From Alistipes sp. (lineage in GTDB: Bacteria > Bacteroidota > Bacteroidia > Bacteroidales > Rikenellaceae), in contig JAFQFV010000018.1 of the NCBI GenBank assembly GCA_017398555.1, forward strand, positions 1 through 53,284: a stretch of DNA of 53,284 nt, read 5' to 3'. Below, piece by piece: positions 1-8,062 of the stretch; positions within the stretch are counted from its first letter, which is position 1; every line of letters begins with the position of its first letter. A model generated the notes under the pieces. That model was not told where the DNA came from and ran no database searches. It was given only the letters and a program-made list of their open reading frames with translations. The position numbers and the translations under genes are program-made.

Positions 1-31
1 ATAACAGCTATCCGTAAGGATAGTAAAAATG

Positions 32-77
32 AAAATAGCACTCACTCAAGCTTGCTTGAAAGTGAAGTGCTATTTTT
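32..77. terminator. Long bulged hairpin, likely terminator
   Basis: Arms AAAATAGCACT and AGTGCTATTTT continue inward through CACT/AGTG and CAAG/CTTG with one- and two-base bulges, around a short loop. The right arm ends in TATTTTTG and the left in a run of A, so it could work in both directions. Its outer stem core is shared with hairpins near 22750 and 40905. It lies left of the nitroreductase stop codon, so it can end that leftward gene and any rightward gene entering from outside the window. Confidence 0.7.
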
Positions 78-119
78 GTTTTTCTATTGTCGCAGACAAC
101 GTTATTCTCGCAACAGCCT

Positions 120-220
120 ACAAGCGAAACGGAGTTTCGCACAAAGCTTTTTGCACGCCCTGCTTTTTCTCGAAAAAGCGGGCAGTACTGTGCGGGCGGT
201 GCTGCGTAGCTGCGGGCTAC
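120..220. repeat. Cluster of short palindromes
   Basis: Three hairpins lie close together: GCGAAAC/GTTTCGC (124-140, loop GGA), GCCC-GCTTTTT/AAAAAGC-GGGC (157-183, one bulged T, loop CTCG) and GTAGC/GCTAC (206-220), the last touching the nitroreductase stop codon. No convincing gene is seen in 1-216. The cluster could be a repetitive extragenic palindrome element or simply a complex 3-prime end structure; one window cannot decide. Confidence 0.4.
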
Positions 221-753
221 TCGCGGGTATGCCAAATAATCGACGCGCTGTCGTCGTGGTCAGGCAGTGGTTTTGGCTGAAAATCCGAGTAGCCGAGGGC
301 AATTGCGCACTCGAGCGACCAATCGGCAGGAATATCGATAAATGTACGGATATAATCCTCAGCCTGCTCACCCTCCGGAACATCTTTCAGACGTGGTCTG
401 CCGCCGATATGCACCCAGCAGGAAGCGAGTCCTGCATCGACAATGGCAAGCTGGAGAATTGTTGCGCTGATGGCGCAGTTTTCACGCCACAAATCGGTCT
501 TTGTGGTATCTGCAGCAACGATAATGGCAGCAGCTGCATCCTTCATAAAAGAGGAGCCGTAGTCGCGCATTTCAGAGAGCTTTTCAAGGGTCGGTTTATC
601 ATCGACAATGATAAATCGTGTGGTTCTCATATTTCGCGAAGATGGGGCGGTTAGAGCCTGATTTACAATATCAAGCAGTACCTCTCGCGATACCTCGGTC
701 GGCGAGAATTTACGCACAGAGCGGCGTGTTTTGAGTATATTTTTCAAGTCCAT
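217..753 (-). CDS. Nitroreductase family protein
   Basis: A 178-residue FMN-dependent nitroreductase-type oxidoreductase. The N-terminal RRSVRKF motif, the APSSRNMR segment (flavin phosphate and ribityl contacts in the family) and the late glycine-containing IALGYSD strand are all typical. Length fits the small single-domain members, which act as cytosolic dimers reducing nitro or quinone substrates with NAD(P)H; the substrate cannot be told. I chose the ATG at 753 because family members begin a few residues before the RRS motif and because a TATTTTTG promoter box at 787-780 then gives a leader of roughly 20 bases. An upstream ATG at 771 would add six residues. It is divergent from the HAD gene. 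Confidence 0.88.
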   Translation of the reverse strand: MDLKNILKTRRSVRKFSPTEVSREVLLDIVNQALTAPSSRNMRTTRFIIVDDKPTLEKLSEMRDYGSSFMKDAAAAIIVAADTTKTDLWRENCAISATILQLAIVDAGLASCWVHIGGRPRLKDVPEGEQAEDYIRTFIDIPADWSLECAIALGYSDFQPKPLPDHDDSASIIWHTRE

Positions 754-779
754 AGTAAAAAATTTAGCCATTCACTATG

Positions 780-787
780 CAAAAATA
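780..787 (-). promoter_or_regulatory. Promoter -7 box of nitroreductase
   Basis: TATTTTTG on the minus strand matches the Bacteroidetes TAnnTTTG consensus. No clear TTTG was found about 20 bases upstream. It is back to back with the HAD promoter. Confidence 0.55.
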
Positions 788-809
788 GTGAAATTTGGCA
801 ACTTTTACC

Positions 810-817
810 TATATTTG
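810..817 (+). promoter_or_regulatory. Promoter -7 box of HAD gene, leaderless geometry
   Basis: TATATTTG matches TAnnTTTG and is followed by only four bases (TGAT) before the ATG at 822, so the predicted transcript starts at or next to the start codon. Confidence 0.55.
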
Positions 818-821
818 TGAT

Positions 822-1670
822 ATGATGGATAAAAATTATAAGTTTACAATTGCCCTTATTTACGATTTTGATGGTACACTCTCTGCCGGAAATATGCAGG
901 AGTATAACTTTATTCCGGCCATCGGAAAGAGTAATAAGGAGTTTTGGAGTGAGGCAAATGACCTTGCCGAGGCGCAGGATGCCGACCAGATTTTGACCTA
1001 TATGGCGCTGATGATTCGCGAGGCACAGGCGAAGGGTATCTCGCTGCGTCGTGAGGCTTTTCAGGAGTGTGGTCGTGATGTTAAGTTGTATCCGGGCGTG
1101 TCGGAGTGGTTTGACCGCATTAACAGCTACGGCGCCGAGCGTGGGGTGAAGATTGTCCACTACATCAACTCGTCGGGCCTTAAGGAGATTATCGAGGGCA
1201 CAACCATTGCCGACAAGTTCCAGAAGATTTACGCCTGCTCCTTCCTCTACAATGTGGATGGTATAGCCTATTGGCCTGCTGTGGCGGTAAATTATACCAA
1301 TAAGACCCAATTTATCTTCAAGATTAACAAGGGTGTGGAGAGTGTCTATGACACCAAGCAGGTGAATAAGTATATGGAGGAGCGACAGCGCCCTGTGCCA
1401 TTCTCACGTATGATATATGTGGGCGATGGTACGACCGACATCCCTTGTATGCGCCTTGTGAAGAACTTTGGCGGCCACTCAATAGCCGTCTATAATCCGA
1501 AAGATAAGAGCAAGCGTGCCGAGATGAACACCCTTATCCGCGATAACCGTGTAAATCACGTCTGCCCGGCAGATTATAGTGAGGGCTCGGAGGTTGATAC
1601 CGTTGTAAAGGCTGTTATTGACAAGTGCATTGCCGACTACAATGTAGAGCTGTTGGAGATAGCTAAGTAG
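822..1670 (+). CDS. HAD-superfamily hydrolase
   Basis: A 282-residue haloacid dehalogenase-like phosphohydrolase. Motif I is DFDGTLS at residues 15-21, with the aspartate nucleophile D15 and acid/base D17; motif II is probably INSSG near residue 117; motif IV is YVGDGTTDIPCM, carrying the two metal-binding aspartates. The long stretch between motifs I and II holds the cap that sets substrate choice. The substrate is unknown. Motif I lies so close to the N terminus that the start must be ATG 822 or 825; an ATG at 795 lies upstream of the promoter box and is unlikely. The gene may be transcribed with the barrel/lipoprotein genes that follow after 23 bases. Confidence 0.85.
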   Translation: MMDKNYKFTIALIYDFDGTLSAGNMQEYNFIPAIGKSNKEFWSEANDLAEAQDADQILTYMALMIREAQAKGISLRREAFQECGRDVKLYPGVSEWFDRINSYGAERGVKIVHYINSSGLKEIIEGTTIADKFQKIYACSFLYNVDGIAYWPAVAVNYTNKTQFIFKINKGVESVYDTKQVNKYMEERQRPVPFSRMIYVGDGTTDIPCMRLVKNFGGHSIAVYNPKDKSKRAEMNTLIRDNRVNHVCPADYSEGSEVDTVVKAVIDKCIADYNVELLEIAK

Positions 1671-1693
1671 TTGAAAACTAATATATTTAGGTT

Positions 1694-2356
1694 ATGAAGA
1701 GGTTGAAATTATTGCTGTTGCTGCTCTTTGTGGCAGGCACTCTCTCGGCGCAGAATAGCACTGTGCAGCGAGAGGTGACGGACGACTATGTGAAGATTAC
1801 TCGAATTATCCCGAATTGGGACAATAAGCACGATTTGCGTATCGGTCTTGGTAGTGTTTCGCTCTGTGCGTTAGGTTATTTGGATGAGGCCTTTGGTGAG
1901 GTTTATTATGATGTATCTGTGCCTACATTCCGCCAGCAGGTAAAGAATGCCGATAGATACAAGATGCCTCAATACTTTACAGGTGTCTTCTCGTTCAGCT
2001 ATGCCTTCCATTTCCGTCGTTGGTTGCAGCTCGGTGGCACGGTGAATTTTGCTGCCGCAACAAGGGTGTACCGTGATAATCTGACACACAAGAAGGTGGA
2101 GGATTACAGCTCCTACTTCGGCAGTATAATGCCTACGGCGCGATTTATCTACCTTAATCGTGAGAAGGTGCAGCTCTATTCGGCAGTCTCATTGGGTGTG
2201 TCTATAACCGACTACGAGGTGCTGCCTTGTTATGACTTGACACTCTTTGGTTGCTCATTTGGTAAGAGTATCTTTGGTTTTGTCGAGATTGGTAACGGTA
2301 TCGGCGGCTGGGGTCGCGTAGGTATCGGTTACCGTTTTAATGCTAAGAAAAAGTAG
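1694..2356 (+). CDS. Outer-membrane beta-barrel-like protein, cassette copy 1
   Basis: A 220-residue exported protein of no family I recognise. The signal peptide ends at LSAQ (about residue 19). The rest is rich in alternating aromatic/hydrophobic strands and ends in GIGGWGRVGIGYRF, an amphipathic aromatic-terminated strand typical of small outer-membrane barrels. It is a clear paralogue of the product of 3078-3740: both share KHD near residue 45, a F/YS-x-SY...RRW segment, REKVQLYSA and the whole C-terminal strand. Each copy is followed by a related lipoprotein gene, so the pair is a duplicated unit. A near-match box, TATATTTA (1682-1689), ends four bases before the ATG. Confidence 0.75.
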   Translation: MKRLKLLLLLLFVAGTLSAQNSTVQREVTDDYVKITRIIPNWDNKHDLRIGLGSVSLCALGYLDEAFGEVYYDVSVPTFRQQVKNADRYKMPQYFTGVFSFSYAFHFRRWLQLGGTVNFAAATRVYRDNLTHKKVEDYSSYFGSIMPTARFIYLNREKVQLYSAVSLGVSITDYEVLPCYDLTLFGCSFGKSIFGFVEIGNGIGGWGRVGIGYRFNAKKK

Positions 2357-2367
2357 GAGGAGTGGTT

Positions 2368-3066
2368 ATGAAGAGATATATTATTGTTGCGCTATTGGCC
2401 CTTGTCTGCTCTACTTCATGCCTGTTGGATGATGGTTCAGAGCCGGATGTAAATAGACCCTACAAGGTGATATATGAGAATAAGGCAGGGATGCCTGTCT
2501 ATCTGGCACAGACATACGCTTGGTACTTTATCGTTGCCGATACTTTCCTCTATGGTAACGAGGAGGAGCAGGCTGCAATTAAGAGTCGTTACGATGAGCT
2601 TGTGGTCGAGCCTATTGAGGGCGGTCTTGTAATTAGCAAAGAGAAGTCAGATAGTTATACCGTTACAACAGATGGTAAGAAACTCTCCGAGGGTGGTCTG
2701 TTGAGTCTATACAGAGGTACGGCAACAAAGGAGCTTACCACAGCTACAGGCGTAGAGGGTCGTGCCAAGACCTTCTGCTTGCAGTATGATTCGGATAACG
2801 TATATAATAAGCTGGATTTTGATATCTTTGTCAGCTACAACTATCCTGTAGTATCGCTCTATGGTAGTAGCCTGCTCCAAGACCCGAATGGTGAGTATAA
2901 CATTGATGTTACGATAGATAGCACAACTCCGCTGATGTATCGTGATAAGAAGGGCTCTCGAGGCTTTGATACCGGTGTTGTGGATGTTGTATATCGCGAT
3001 TTGGTTGATGGTACAAGCAAGAGTTTTACTGTTGAGTATACTCAAGGAGAGATAATCTATAAATAG
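2368..3066 (+). CDS. Lipoprotein, cassette copy 1
   Basis: A 232-residue predicted lipoprotein with lipobox cysteine in CSTSCLLDDG (about residue 18) and an acidic sequence after it, as in surface-exposed Bacteroidetes lipoproteins. No known domain was recognised. It resembles the product of 3754-4467 in a KLSEGG motif, a TGVEG motif and the C-terminal VYRDLVDGTSKSFTVEYT region. The start ATG 2368 is preferred to GTG 2362 because AGGAGG at 2355-2360 sits seven bases before the ATG; this is one of the few good Shine-Dalgarno sequences in the window. It is the partner of the barrel gene immediately upstream. Confidence 0.75.
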   Translation: MKRYIIVALLALVCSTSCLLDDGSEPDVNRPYKVIYENKAGMPVYLAQTYAWYFIVADTFLYGNEEEQAAIKSRYDELVVEPIEGGLVISKEKSDSYTVTTDGKKLSEGGLLSLYRGTATKELTTATGVEGRAKTFCLQYDSDNVYNKLDFDIFVSYNYPVVSLYGSSLLQDPNGEYNIDVTIDSTTPLMYRDKKGSRGFDTGVVDVVYRDLVDGTSKSFTVEYTQGEIIYK

Positions 3067-3077
3067 TCGTTGTGGTT

Positions 3078-3740
3078 ATGAAGAGAGTCTATTTGCTGTT
3101 GCTACTGCTTGTCACTTTTGGTACCCTCTCTGCGCAGGAGGTTATTGTCGAGAGGCAGTATAACGAGAACTATACGACAATCACCCGAATTGTTCCCCGA
3201 AAGGTCAAGAAGCACGATTTCCGCTTTGCTGTGGGAACTTATATGTCGGGCAACCGCCAATATCTGCACGCCGATTGCTGGGGTAGCAGTTGCGCTCCGA
3301 GCTTCAGGGAACAGGTGGCTTATACCGACACATACCTTACCGATCGTCGCCATTGGGGTGCATATTCACTGAGCTATGTCTATCATGCGCGCCGTTGGTT
3401 TCAGTTTGGTGGCTCGGTAACCTTTGCGGCTACAACGCAGTCAAGGCGCGATATTGCTACGGATGCCAGGTTGGAGAATCTGAATATGTACTCTATAGCC
3501 GTTATGCCGACCGTTCGTTTTGTCTATCTCTATAGAGAGAAGGTGCAGCTCTACTCGGCACTCAGCTTGGGTATTAACTTCGGCTCAACCGTGCCGCTGC
3601 CGTGTGCAGATATGACAATTTTGGGCTGTACATTTGGTAAAAAGCTCTTCGGCTTTGCCGAGTTTGGTACCGGTATCGGCGGCTGGGGCCGCGTGGGTAT
3701 CGGTTATCGTTTTAGTGCAAAAAAGAGGGATAAAAAGTAG
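3078..3740 (+). CDS. Outer-membrane beta-barrel-like protein, cassette copy 2
   Basis: A 220-residue paralogue of the product of 1694-2356. The signal peptide ends at LSAQ. Shared features are TRIVP, KHDF, SLSYVYHARRW, REKVQLYSA and GIGGWGRVGIGYRF at the C terminus; the middle third, likely surface loops, has diverged most. ATG 3078 is preferred over GTG 3072 because all four cassette genes begin in the same local context, GGTTATGAAGAG. Function unknown; the pairing with a lipoprotein suggests a two-part envelope complex (inference). Confidence 0.75.
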   Translation: MKRVYLLLLLLVTFGTLSAQEVIVERQYNENYTTITRIVPRKVKKHDFRFAVGTYMSGNRQYLHADCWGSSCAPSFREQVAYTDTYLTDRRHWGAYSLSYVYHARRWFQFGGSVTFAATTQSRRDIATDARLENLNMYSIAVMPTVRFVYLYREKVQLYSALSLGINFGSTVPLPCADMTILGCTFGKKLFGFAEFGTGIGGWGRVGIGYRFSAKKRDKK

Positions 3741-3753
3741 GGGAGAGTAGGTT

Positions 3754-4467
3754 ATGAAGAGATATGTTATTATTGCTGTAGCTGCTCTGCTGAGCCTTAC
3801 AGCGTGTACGATAGATAGAGGTTACCGTCCTGATCAGAATCAGGCGTACTATTTGATTCACTCGCAGTTTAACACTCACTTGGATGAGGCAAAGACATAC
3901 GCCAATTACGCCATTGTCGCCCAGACATTGCTCGGTGGCTCTGCCACAGACTTTGCCTATGTGAAGAGTGCTCTGCTTGGTGGTAGAGAGGCCGTTGCCG
4001 AGCAGGGTAGAGTGGTCTTTTCTTATAATAACAAGAACTATTGCATCATTACCACGGGCGATAAAATGCTCTCTGAGGGTGGCCAGTGGACGTTAGAGCA
4101 GGTGGCAAGTGATGGTCAGCTGAGTCTGGTTGCAAGTTTTACAGGTGTTGAGGGCAAGAGCCATGAGTTTAACTGTGTGTATATGGGCCGTAGAGGGTTG
4201 AGCCTTACAACCACCCATAAGTATATCGTCAGCCCTGCGCCGTCAAGAGCCGTATATGTCGATATGTGGGGTAGCGGTCAGATAGTGGTTGCTGATGAAT
4301 ATTCGATAGATTTTACCATTAGCAGCGACAATCCGTTGCGCTATGACGACTACTATATGTGGGGCTATATTTCGGGAGAGATTGCGGTGCTCTATAAGGA
4401 TTTTGTAGAGGGTAGCACAAGGGATTTCTCGGTTGTGTATGACAATCAAAAGATGGAGTATAAATAG
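3754..4467 (+). CDS. Lipoprotein, cassette copy 2
   Basis: A 237-residue predicted lipoprotein with lipobox LSLTAC and the mature N terminus CTIDRGYRPDQNQ. It is related to the product of 2368-3066 through TGDKMLSEGG, FTGVEGKSHEF and LYKDFVEGSTRDFSVVY, but much less conserved than the two barrel copies are to each other. No catalytic motif is visible. Its stop codon directly abuts the rdgB start, so the cassette and the rdgB-folE pair are probably cotranscribed. Confidence 0.73.
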   Translation: MKRYVIIAVAALLSLTACTIDRGYRPDQNQAYYLIHSQFNTHLDEAKTYANYAIVAQTLLGGSATDFAYVKSALLGGREAVAEQGRVVFSYNNKNYCIITTGDKMLSEGGQWTLEQVASDGQLSLVASFTGVEGKSHEFNCVYMGRRGLSLTTTHKYIVSPAPSRAVYVDMWGSGQIVVADEYSIDFTISSDNPLRYDDYYMWGYISGEIAVLYKDFVEGSTRDFSVVYDNQKMEYK

Positions 4468-5052
4468 ATGAAAAAGTTGATTTTTGCTACAAATAATGCC
4501 CATAAGTTGAGCGAGGTGCAGGCTGTTTTAGGCGATGCTTTTACCCTTGTCACGCTGCGTGAGTGCGGCATTACGGAGGATATTCCGGAGACGGCTGATA
4601 CCCTTGAGGGTAATGCCCTGCAGAAGGCCCGCTATATCTACGAGAAGTTGGGCGCAGATTGCTTTGCCGACGATACAGGCCTTGAGGTAGATGCCCTGAA
4701 TGGCGCACCGGGAGTGCACTCGGCACGCTATGCAACCGATGGTCACGACTTTGCGGCAAATAACTGCTTGTTACTTAAGAATCTTGAGGGTGTGGAGAAC
4801 CGCACAGCACGATTTAGAACAGTTATTGCCCTTATTTTGGGTGGCAAAGAGTACCTCTTTGAGGGTCGTGTTGAGGGTACTATTGCCACCGAGGAGGCGG
4901 GCTGTGAGGGCTTTGGTTATGACCCACTTTTTGTACCTTCGGGAGAAATTATTACCTTTGCCCAGATGTCGGCCGAGGCAAAGAATGCTATTTCGCACCG
5001 TGGCCGTGCAGTTGCTAAACTTGTAAAATTTTTGAAGGATGGAAAACTATAA
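4468..5052 (+). CDS. rdgB: Non-canonical purine NTP pyrophosphatase (RdgB/HAM1)
   Basis: A 194-residue housekeeping enzyme that hydrolyses dITP, XTP and ITP to monophosphates and pyrophosphate, keeping deaminated purines out of nucleic acids. Diagnostic motifs are the N-terminal [23 protein letters not shown] with the catalytic acidic residues, [19 protein letters not shown] and the final SHRGRA. Length is normal. It starts on the base after the preceding stop codon and overlaps folE by 14 bases, indicating translational coupling. Confidence 0.95.
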   Translation: MKKLIFATNNAHKLSEVQAVLGDAFTLVTLRECGITEDIPETADTLEGNALQKARYIYEKLGADCFADDTGLEVDALNGAPGVHSARYATDGHDFAANNCLLLKNLEGVENRTARFRTVIALILGGKEYLFEGRVEGTIATEEAGCEGFGYDPLFVPSGEIITFAQMSAEAKNAISHRGRAVAKLVKFLKDGKL

Positions 5053-5641
5053 GCGCGAAGATAAATTTGACGAGCAGACCCTCGAGAAGCTCGCCTACCA
5101 CTACTCCGAGGTGTTGAAACTTCTGGGTGAAGACCCTGAACGTGAGGGACTTGTAAAGACCCCTATGCGTGTTGCCAAGGCGTGGTCGTTCCTTACAAAG
5201 GGGTATAACGAGGACCCTATCGAGATTATCCGCTCGGCGATGTTTAATGAGGAGTACCGCCAGATGGTGCTTGTCAAGGATATCGAGATATTCTCGGTCT
5301 GTGAGCACCACATGTTGCCATTTATCGGTAAGGCACACGTGGCATATATCCCGAATGGAAAGATTACAGGCCTGAGTAAGATTGCCCGCGTTGTGGAGTG
5401 CTTTGCTCGCCGCTTGCAGGTGCAGGAGCGATTGACCGTGCAGATTCGTGACTCTATTCAGGAGGCACTCAATCCGCTGGGTGTTGCTGTGGTTATCGAG
5501 GCGTCACATACCTGTATGCAGATGCGCGGCGTGGAGAAGCAGGACTCTGCCACCACAACTTCGGCATTTACAGGAATTTTCCTCTCCGACCACCGTACTC
5601 GCGAGGAGTTTATGTCGCTTATATCGCATAAACTGAGGTAA
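5039..5641 (+). CDS. folE: GTP cyclohydrolase I
   Basis: A 200-residue enzyme converting GTP to dihydroneopterin triphosphate, the first step of folate/pterin synthesis. Zinc ligands are visible as C88 and H91 in the CEHHMLPF motif and C159 in SHTCMQMRG. The family segment TPMRVAKAW is at residues 41-49. Length is normal for the homodecameric type I enzyme. It overlaps rdgB by 14 bases and is followed by a strong bidirectional terminator. Confidence 0.96.
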   Translation: MENYKREDKFDEQTLEKLAYHYSEVLKLLGEDPEREGLVKTPMRVAKAWSFLTKGYNEDPIEIIRSAMFNEEYRQMVLVKDIEIFSVCEHHMLPFIGKAHVAYIPNGKITGLSKIARVVECFARRLQVQERLTVQIRDSIQEALNPLGVAVVIEASHTCMQMRGVEKQDSATTTSAFTGIFLSDHRTREEFMSLISHKLR

Positions 5642-5652
5642 TGAGTACTGAC

Positions 5653-5683
5653 AAAAAAAAAGAGCCACACGGCTCTTTTTTTT
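5653..5683. terminator. Bidirectional terminator between folE and the DUF4954 gene
   Basis: Stem AGAGCC/GGCTCT with loop ACAC, an A tract on the left and a T tract on the right. It serves both convergent genes. Confidence 0.9.
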
Positions 5684-5684
5684 G

Positions 5685-7379
5685 TTACCCTTGCACAGCT
5701 CTAAAGTCGGCTAATACCTCCTCCTTGTCCGTGCTATCTATGCCATAACCGACGCTCATTGCCGCCGATGTATCTGCCGCGCGGTCGGTGTCGGTGATTT
5801 TTTGCAGAGCCGCCTGCGCCGCCTCCGCTTCAGCTATTGCTGTGGCAATATCCTCTGTCGTAGGACTCTTACCAAGCTGCTCTGCGAGTAGAGCCAAAGC
5901 CCAACTGTGGGCAGCATTGTCATATTGCGCCGCGAAGGCTGCAAACTCTCTGTTAAGGGTATCTATATCGGTAAAATTATCCAAAATGCGGTTCACAGCC
6001 GATTTATCTATATACTGACCCGCCACATCTACCCATTTGCCTGTTGTTGTTGCACAACCCTCACCCCTTTTGAGCATTGCGCCAATGGCAGCTGTAAGAT
6101 AGAGTTTGTATAACGCCACTCCTCGCTCGGCAATCGGGCGCTTGATAGTTGTGTTGTTGTAGTGGAGTAGCTCCGCATCGGGATTTTCAGCAAGCAGGGC
6201 GTTCAAAATCTCTATCGCACCCGCCACCTTGCCGGCAAGCAGTGGGTTGAACTCGTTGTAGTTGATAATATCGCGGCAAAGGGCTCTTTTGTCGCGTTTT
6301 TGCCACTTTTCGATATCTCGCACCGTTCCATAGCTACGCAACGCAAATGCGGGCATAAGGTAGCTTATTCCGCCATTCTCGATAAGGTAGCTGTATGGCA
6401 GCAATGATGTGTCGTGGTGCTTGGTGTGACGACCGATGATTGTTGTAAATTCCCCCTCGGCAGCGGGTGCCATAACATATCCGTTGCTTGCGGTTTTACA
6501 TCCGCGGCGGTGTACCGATTGGTGAATAGCTCCACTCTTGAAGAGGTGGTTGCTCATATTTGTTCCACTGCCGGCATTGAAGAATGAGAAGATACCCGCA
6601 ATGAGCAGTGACGACTTGTGGTGTGATACGGTGTATGGCCCTGCAAATATCGAGCAGGCCTCGCCATTTTCGAGGTGTGAAGAGGCAAAGAGTAGCGAAT
6701 CTACGGCCGTAAAACCATTTGACACCACCACATTCTCGCCAACAAAAACACGCTCAAGAGTCGCTCCAAGGTCGATTTTCGAGTTCTCAACAGCGATAAA
6801 ATCCTTCACCTTGACATCCACGCCTACATAGGCGCCATCAAGTAGTGTTCCATTCTCAAGCAGGGATGCACCCTCAATGGTCACACCCTGGCCAATATTC
6901 ACTTCGCGGATAAATCGAGCACCCAAAATCGTGCTGTTTCGACCCACGCGACCCATATTGCTGCGCTCTGCCTCGGCAAAACCATCTATCTGTCGCAGAA
7001 TAGCCTCGACAACACCCTTGCGATGGCGATACATAGCAACGATATAGGCAACTTGCGCCGTCAGATTGTTGTATATAGCCACACTTCGACCACCATTCTC
7101 ATTGACTGCCGCTACCTTCACACCATTACCAAAAGTGGAGCTGTGGCGAGTCTGAAGATGCAGTGTATCAATAACCTTTGCACCTTGACAGATGTGGTAG
7201 TTGCTGATTGTCGAGCCTCGGAGAGTAACCCCCTCCTCAATCTCTACACGACCCTCAAAATGGCAACGCGCGATGTTGCCAATATCGAAATTCTCGGCAA
7301 CATAGATACTCTGCCAACTCTCGGCACTACATCCTGCAGCTTGCAGGGTTAAAACCTCGCTATCTGTCAGATTTCTCAT
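5685..7379 (-). CDS. DUF4954 family protein with beta-helix repeats
   Basis: A 564-residue protein I assign to DUF4954, a Bacteroidetes family of unknown function. The region from about residue 35 to 230 has hexapeptide-like repeats (for example NIGQGVTIEGASLLENGTLLDGAYVG) expected to form a left-handed beta-helix, as in sugar-nucleotide or acyl transferases. A histidine-rich segment, TVSHHKSSLL, follows. The C-terminal third is helical. An enzymatic role on a nucleotide sugar is possible but unproven. It is the last gene of a leftward operon and overlaps the upstream methyltransferase by four bases. Confidence 0.8.
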   Translation of the reverse strand: MRNLTDSEVLTLQAAGCSAESWQSIYVAENFDIGNIARCHFEGRVEIEEGVTLRGSTISNYHICQGAKVIDTLHLQTRHSSTFGNGVKVAAVNENGGRSVAIYNNLTAQVAYIVAMYRHRKGVVEAILRQIDGFAEAERSNMGRVGRNSTILGARFIREVNIGQGVTIEGASLLENGTLLDGAYVGVDVKVKDFIAVENSKIDLGATLERVFVGENVVVSNGFTAVDSLLFASSHLENGEACSIFAGPYTVSHHKSSLLIAGIFSFFNAGSGTNMSNHLFKSGAIHQSVHRRGCKTASNGYVMAPAAEGEFTTIIGRHTKHHDTSLLPYSYLIENGGISYLMPAFALRSYGTVRDIEKWQKRDKRALCRDIINYNEFNPLLAGKVAGAIEILNALLAENPDAELLHYNNTTIKRPIAERGVALYKLYLTAAIGAMLKRGEGCATTTGKWVDVAGQYIDKSAVNRILDNFTDIDTLNREFAAFAAQYDNAAHSWALALLAEQLGKSPTTEDIATAIAEAEAAQAALQKITDTDRAADTSAAMSVGYGIDSTDKEEVLADFRAVQG

Positions 7380-8062
7380 AGAAAACCTCCTCTTTTAAGT
7401 AATGGTTCGGCATCCTTAACGGTCTGAACAATCCACTTGTAGAGCGTTCTTGTCTGCTCCTGCTCGGTCAGCTGCCAACCCTCAACCTCGTGACGCATAC
7501 GCTCCGAGAGCATATAGACGATAATTGCCGCACAGGCACTTACATTCAGACTCTCGACCATGCCGCACATAGGTATTCTCATAAATTCATCCGCCGCAGC
7601 CATCACCTCATCGGAGATACCCGTCTTCTCTGTGCCCATCACAATTGCAAACTTACCCTTTGTGACATCGAAACTCTCGGGAGTACAACTCTCACGATGT
7701 GGAGTGGTGGCGATAATTCGATACCCCTCACTCTTGAGTGCGGCAAGAGCCTCGGCTGTCGAGTTGTGGCGGTGGATATCTATCCATTTATCTGTTCCAC
7801 GGACAATATCGACATTCGGGTTGAATTTGCATAGTGTCTGTACCGTATGCAGATTCTGCACACCAAAGGCCTCGCAGTGGCGCACAAGTGCACTTGCATT
7901 CTGCGGATGGAACATATTTTCGGCGAGCAGAGTCATATATTTGGTACGGTTTGCAACGGCTCTTTGAAGTGTTGCAAGACGCTCAGGCAGCATAAATTGT
8001 GCAAGATACTCTATACGCTCTCGACACTGCTCAACAGAGATATTATTTTCGATATTTCTCAT
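7376..8062 (-). CDS. TrmH-type tRNA/rRNA 2-prime-O-methyltransferase
   Basis: A 228-residue SpoU/TrmH-class SAM-dependent RNA ribose methyltransferase with the trefoil-knot fold. Motif 1 is HPQNASALVRHCEAFGV, motif 2 is IVMGTEKTGIS and motif 3 is IPMCGMVESLNVSACAAI. The order and the C-terminal extension fit TrmH, which methylates G18 of tRNA, better than the TrmJ or RlmB types; the target is inferred. The start at 8062 gives a 20-base overlap with rsgA; starts at 8092 or 8068 are possible. Confidence 0.85.
   Translation of the reverse strand: MRNIENNISVEQCRERIEYLAQFMLPERLATLQRAVANRTKYMTLLAENMFHPQNASALVRHCEAFGVQNLHTVQTLCKFNPNVDIVRGTDKWIDIHRHNSTAEALAALKSEGYRIIATTPHRESCTPESFDVTKGKFAIVMGTEKTGISDEVMAAADEFMRIPMCGMVESLNVSACAAIIVYMLSERMRHEVEGWQLTEQEQTRTLYKWIVQTVKDAEPLLKRGGFL

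Noticed and set aside
52-654. A 200-codon rightward frame over the nitroreductase
   Set aside because: Antisense to a gene with full family motifs and crossing its hairpin-rich 3-prime end.
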